The notes under the pieces: generated by a model
Databases searched by the model: none
Seen by the model: only the letters and a program-made list of their open reading frames with translations
Told to the model about the DNA's origin: nothing
NCBI RefSeq assembly: GCF_016086655.4
Contig: NC_052131.2
Location: 32,551,705-32,615,704 of the forward strand
DNA from: Lepeophtheirus salmonis
Taxonomy: Eukaryota; Arthropoda; Copepoda; Siphonostomatoida; Caligidae
Reading direction: 5' to 3'
Length of the DNA: 64,000 bases
Program-made: the position numbers and the translations under genes
Part shown: one piece after another, positions 59,653 through 64,000 of the stretch
How positions within the stretch are numbered: the stretch's first letter is position 1
How the letters are laid out: the number at the start of each line of letters is the position of its first letter

Positions 59653-61270
59653 TAGGGACGTCTAATCGGATGGGGTATCAAGTTTTGGACAAACACAGAC
59701 GGGGGAAGCACTTTTTTGACACGTCATAAATGTGACCCGAAAGACAAAAATCAACAAGAATCTAAATTTATTCATATTTTTGTTATTCTCAAATTAATCA
59801 ATGTCAAAATATTAACACCCCTCTCCTCATAAACCTAAAACACCTCATTTTCTCTTTTTTTAGTAAACACAATATTGTCTTCTCATAATATCAAAGAGTA
59901 TAATTTTCATCCACAACAAAAAATAAAAAAATATATCACAAATTAGACCATAAATATACATTGAACATCCCCTGGAATTTACATCATTGCATTTCCCTTA
60001 TATAGCCCAAGTATTGAGTAACATGTTTAAATTCCTCATTTATGAAATGATTTATCGCAATTTTTATGCATAGGTAAGTTAAAGCATTGACTCAGTACTT
60101 GGAGTACAAGTTACAGAGTATATATGTGTGTTGTGTACAAGCTGCTACTTGTATAAGAAAAATGTACAAGTTGTTATTTCTTCGTCTACAAATGCCCTAT
60201 TTAATTACAAAATTCATCGTTTTAATTACAAACTAACAATGTTATTCATTGAATTTGATTTACTAAAATTAAGCCCTTATTCTGTATTTAGGAGTAATAT
60301 GAAAAAATTTGAACTTTTTAATGTGCCCTAGAAAACTACTAATCAATTAATAATTATCATAGTGAAAAGTAAAAAATTACACAAGTACATGGGTGTCCGC
60401 AGGATTATATATTTTTTTTGGAGGGGGAGGGGTGGGGGGTGTTTATTGGGTTTTTCAAATTTCTGTAAAGATTTTGAAGATTACATTTTTTAGAAAATGT
60501 AATCCTCAGATAGAAAGAGATACACATGGAAACTTATCAGAGACCCCTTTTGAGCATCGCATCCAGTTCCAATTTTAAAAAAATTTACTCCTTGATTATT
60601 CTATACAAATCAATAAAAGTTGACATATATCTATGAGCCTTAATGTACTTACGATACTGTATATTGTTTGAAATTTATATAGTATTACTGACTGGGAGTC
60701 AGGATTTGAGTCGAAATGCAAATTTCACCCCGATTCTCGAACCTTTTTTCAAAAAAACTAATAGCAACAGTCTCCCTCGGAATCCAATTTTTTTAAAAGA
60801 CAATTAGACAGAAAAGATGCTACGCTATTTTACAGGATAATCTGTGACATTGGCTGTAAAATTCCTTCTTTTTTTTTTACAAATTGTATGGGATTGCTAT
60901 TTTGAATATTTTAACCAAATAATCAGTCACGCAATCTTTCTTTTCAACATATACACTTTGATATACAACATATGTTACCTAAATGAATATATATGTCTCA
61001 TTTCTTTTTAACAAGAAATGTTTAGCAGGTAAAAATTGCACAAAAAAAAACAACAATAATAAAAATAGCAACAGCGGCGTCTCATTTCCTTTCCTATGAC
61101 AATACATCATAAATGATAAACAGTCTCAACAACGCATTGTAGGTATGTTGAGAGTAAGTTATTTACTCAAGCCTATTTGATAGTCTGTAGAATCCTTAAT
61201 TCCCCGTATTTTTACCTACAACTAAATTAACAATTTATAATTATATATACTATTTATAACAATAGACAAT
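59653..61270. other. Non-coding, with a family A end at 60388
   Basis: CATGGGTGTCCGCAGGATTATAT at 60388-60410 is the head of a seventh family A copy, followed by GGAGGGGGAGGGGTGGGGGG. Its right end is not clear. No gene is supported in this interval. Confidence 0.45.
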
Positions 61271-61271
61271 A

Positions 61272-62042
61272 GTGATGGGACGATTAAAAAAAAAAAAAAA
61301 ATCCCAATGCCGATTTCTATACGATTCTAGTTAAAATTCCCAATGCCGTTTTTTTTTATTTTAAATCATAGTTAGAAATACAATCTTGCTATCAGGGGCG
61401 TGCAAAGGATTATATTTTAGTGGAGCTTGGTTTTTGGAATTAAAAAAAAGTTTAAAAATTATTATTTTTTTTTTAATTTCAAAAATTACATTTCAGATAA
61501 TAAATTTTTTGAAAAAAAATTTCAAACATACAATTTAATAATGAAGTATTTTTCAAAATCCACAACTATTCACAATAAATTAAATTTTTGTGAAAAATAT
61601 TTCAAAAACCCAAAACTCAAAGAATTTCAAAAATGTCTAGCTGACCACAAAAAATAAAAATAATTCAAAAATGTCCAGTTGTTCTAAAAAAAATAAATTT
61701 TTGGAAAACCTTTCTAAAAATAATTTCTAATATAAAAATTTTTCGAAAGAAATTCAAATATTAACATTTTTGGAGAAAAATTTCAAAAAACTCCTGTTAT
61801 TCATAGTAATTATTATTAATTTTTTTAAAAGTTTAAACATTAAATTTTCTAATAAAAAGCAATATTCATTTATTTGGGAGCAAAGTTTTTCATAACTAAG
61901 AAAAGTAATAAATAGTTAAATTCCAGTAATAAATAATAATACATAGGATTTGGAATCGCAAATTCAATATTATTTTCCGATGCCGATCCTGATTCTAGAA
62001 AAAAACATTCGGTTCTCCGATTTCGATTAATGGTCCCATCAC
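61272..62042. mobile_element. DNA-transposon-like element with inverted ends, nested repeat inside
   Basis: The left end GTGATGGGACGATTAAA and right end (read in reverse) GTGATGGGACCATTAATCG are inverted. Internally CCGATTT, GATTCTAG and GATGCCG/AATGCCG also pair between the two sides. A family A head, CAGGGGCGTGCAAAGGATTATA, begins at 61393 inside it, followed by long degenerate A/T units, so family A probably inserted into an older element. No coding region. Confidence 0.55.
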
Positions 62043-62712
62043 ACATATATATATATAAAGAAATATCATCATCAAAAAGCACTCTACAAAGGACCACATT
62101 TCTTCCTGATTTACAAAAACGAAAAAAAAAATCCATTTTTAACCACAAAAAGAGAGAGGGGGAAGGCCTATGCTTCACATATTATGTACAATGTACATAA
62201 TATATGCCTCCCTTTAGCATGCCGTTCAATTATATATATATATATATCTTTAAATATTATGACCTTGAATGACGAAAGCCCATACTTTTACCTTGAAAAT
62301 ATTCATTTGTACGTCGACACAACATATATAATAAATAAATAAATACTATTAAATTCTTCCAACAAAATAATATACAATATTTTATTTATGATTAATAATA
62401 TTACATCATCATTGTTCCTCCATTTTTTTCCTTCCTCTTTCTCTCTCTTTATTTATTTATACAAATAAATATGTACTTTCATTTTATTTAGTAGACAAAG
62501 TAGGAAGAGGATTCCACGGTTTGTAACTAATAATATATCGTTTCATTGGCAACAACATGAACGAAAAAGAAGAATCCTTTGCAAGGTTATTCTCTGTCTG
62601 AGGAAAATAGACATATTAAAAATACTCAGAGAGACAGAAGTGAACCTCATTCCAAGGATGGAGGATCCTCGGACTAACAGGTCTTTTATAAATTTTCTCC
62701 CCTTTTTATTCC
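62043..62712. other. Microsatellites and AT-rich DNA
   Basis: AT dinucleotide runs at 62045-62058 and 62231-62250, a CT-rich stretch at about 62424-62450, and ATAAATAAATAAAT near 62330. No gene. Confidence 0.5.
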
Positions 62713-62746
62713 TTTTTCTCCTTTTTTTTAAAAAAAAGGAGAAAAA
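62713..62746. repeat. Perfect 34-bp palindrome
   Basis: The arms TTTTTCTCCTTTTTTTT (62713-62729) and its exact reverse complement (62730-62746) abut with no spacer, able to form a hairpin or cruciform. Confidence 0.85.
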
Positions 62747-64000
62747 AAAGAGAATAGATGTTAAGATTTTATTATAAAAAATGATAATTTGTTAAAAAGG
62801 TGCAAAATTTGCTATTTATACAAAATGGAAACTAAAAGTGATTCGTCATGCTTCATTTACAAATATATGTATATAAGGCATAAAGCAATAAATAATAAAA
62901 TCCCTTCCTTGTCGTCCTTTTGATAAAAGAAGAGGATCATCACGGATCCATGAAGGAAGTGAAAAGAGTGGAGAAAAAAAAGGGAAAAAAATAAAGGATT
63001 GTGTTGCTTGAATGTGCTTGTGTGTGCCTAACGGTACACCTCATTCCATAAAAAGAGAGGGAGAGAATACAGATAAGTAGATCTTAAGGAAAGGATGTGA
63101 AGGGGTATTTATTTTGTTATTACTCATCCCCTAGATGGCGTGCGAGATGGGCCTCTTATTATTATTGTTTCATTATTTAAACACAAATCCTACAATAAGA
63201 AAAATAGCAGCAACAATATAAAAAGGGAACTACATATTTTTCCCATCGGCCTGCACAAATGAAAGGTAAATTTTATTTGTCCTTGGAAAGTGGATTGAGT
63301 GAATGTGTGAACCAAAGAGGCCAGAAGAAGAAGTCTTTCTATACATTCACAAAAAAAAAAAAAAAATCAAAGCGTGCAGGGAGTAAAAAATGAAGAAGGT
63401 AGGGTGGGTGGTCGGGTCTTCTGTGTGTATGGTTTGGTTGGTTGGTCGGTGGATATGATATTATTCAATAACCCATTAATTACTAACAAATAGTCCTTAG
63501 ATATTAATAAAAGTATCTTATATGCAATATAAGTAACACAAAAACCGACAAGTTTTTCTAAAATCACTATAGAATGAGTTGTTGCTTTTTTTTTTAGAAC
63601 CTACAAAAAGAGTTCCTTGATTTATGTTTGTATTTAAATAATATGTAATTACAACATATCCACATACAATTGAAGAGCCTTTACAGTATTCAAAGCCACC
63701 ATTAAAAAACAGAAATAAAAACAACAACCAAAATAATAATAAAAAAGGAGCCAACCGAATTTCAAGGTGAAACCCTTCACATTTTCGGCCCGATAAAAGG
63801 GTTTTCCACGCCGCTCTACTGAAAGTTGTTGTCTGTGTGTATGTACCTACTGCTGCTCCTCCTGGTTGCAAGGGTTATGGGGAGTGAAAGAAGGAAAAAT
63901 AAATTTTTTTCCCCTTTTGTTTTGCGAAAAAATCATTTTGGCCTTGAAAACCGCTTCGCGGTCCCTCCTCCTATCTTTGCTCCACTCTCACTTTTATTAT
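62747..64000. other. Non-coding, possible flank or UTR of a gene beyond the window
   Basis: Transposon relics are absent here and base composition is a little more balanced. A GT-rich stretch lies at about 63403-63452 and GC-richer sequence at 63785-63870 and 63940-63990. No exon could be supported on either strand. Confidence 0.35.

Noticed and set aside
63518..63871. 117-residue minus-strand frame near the window end
   Set aside because: Contains poly-Phe/Leu and no recognisable domain; may be UTR or flank of a gene outside the window.
63950..63961. Small CCGC-TTC-GCGG hairpin
   Set aside because: Only four paired bases; expected by chance and without context.
1..64000. CRISPR arrays, bacterial operons, riboswitches, tRNA or rRNA genes
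   Set aside because: No regular spaced repeats or bacterial gene features are present, and no cloverleaf or rRNA sequence could be recognised by eye; a tRNA scan would be needed to exclude tRNAs fully.

Overview
The window is eukaryotic nuclear DNA. Genes are split by short GT-AG introns, one reading frame ends in a GC-AG intron, and proteins are animal-type. The DNA is very AT-rich, with abundant microsatellites and decayed Tc1/mariner, hAT-like and LINE material between the genes. A Nit-Fhit fusion gene (typical of invertebrates), an arthropod-style Ly6 protein and the transposase types point to an arthropod. My best guess is a parasitic copepod of the sea-louse type; this is inference from general character, not from a search.

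Layout. 0-9 kb is gene-dense: the 3' part of DEF8 (+), a CXXC zinc-finger protein (+), MRPS11 (-) and SURF1 (+) sharing a 184-bp divergent promoter, and IDH3G (-). 11.2-12.7 kb holds a THAP-domain protein (-). 12.7-17.9 kb is non-coding with repeats. 17.9-19.6 kb holds RPS15 (-) and a Ly6/uPAR-type GPI-anchored protein (-). 19.6-26.6 kb is non-coding with palindromes and a hAT-like end. 26.6-41.3 kb is a second dense cluster: RETSAT (+), PRPF38B (-), THG1L (+), NDUFS4 (+), HPS1 (-), ARL6IP1 (-) and NitFhit (+). 41.6 kb may hold a small unidentified gene. 42-48 kb is repeats, including a deleted mariner. 48.2-49.4 kb holds an intronless BTB-BACK-PHR reading frame broken by one in-frame TAA. 49.4-64 kb is transposon debris and simple repeats with no convincing host gene.

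Functionally the genes are mostly housekeeping. Several are mitochondrial (MRPS11, SURF1, IDH3G, NDUFS4, possibly NitFhit and THG1L). Others concern splicing (PRPF38B), translation (RPS15, THG1L), lysosome-related organelles (HPS1, DEF8), the ER (ARL6IP1, RETSAT) and chromatin or DNA binding (CXXC, THAP). There is no operon logic, but three gene pairs are divergent.

The most noteworthy points are: the stop codon inside the PHR domain of the BTB protein; a one-base frameshift in the Nit half of NitFhit, together with a 51-nt stop-free intron exactly at the Nit/Fhit hinge; a probable GC-AG intron in HPS1; the CXXC plus GCM/WRKY-like finger architecture; a triple internal repeat in the THAP protein; and a dispersed repeat family whose ends read like CAGGGGTGTCCGCAGG, present about eight times. 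I did not find anything I could defend as a wholly new system.
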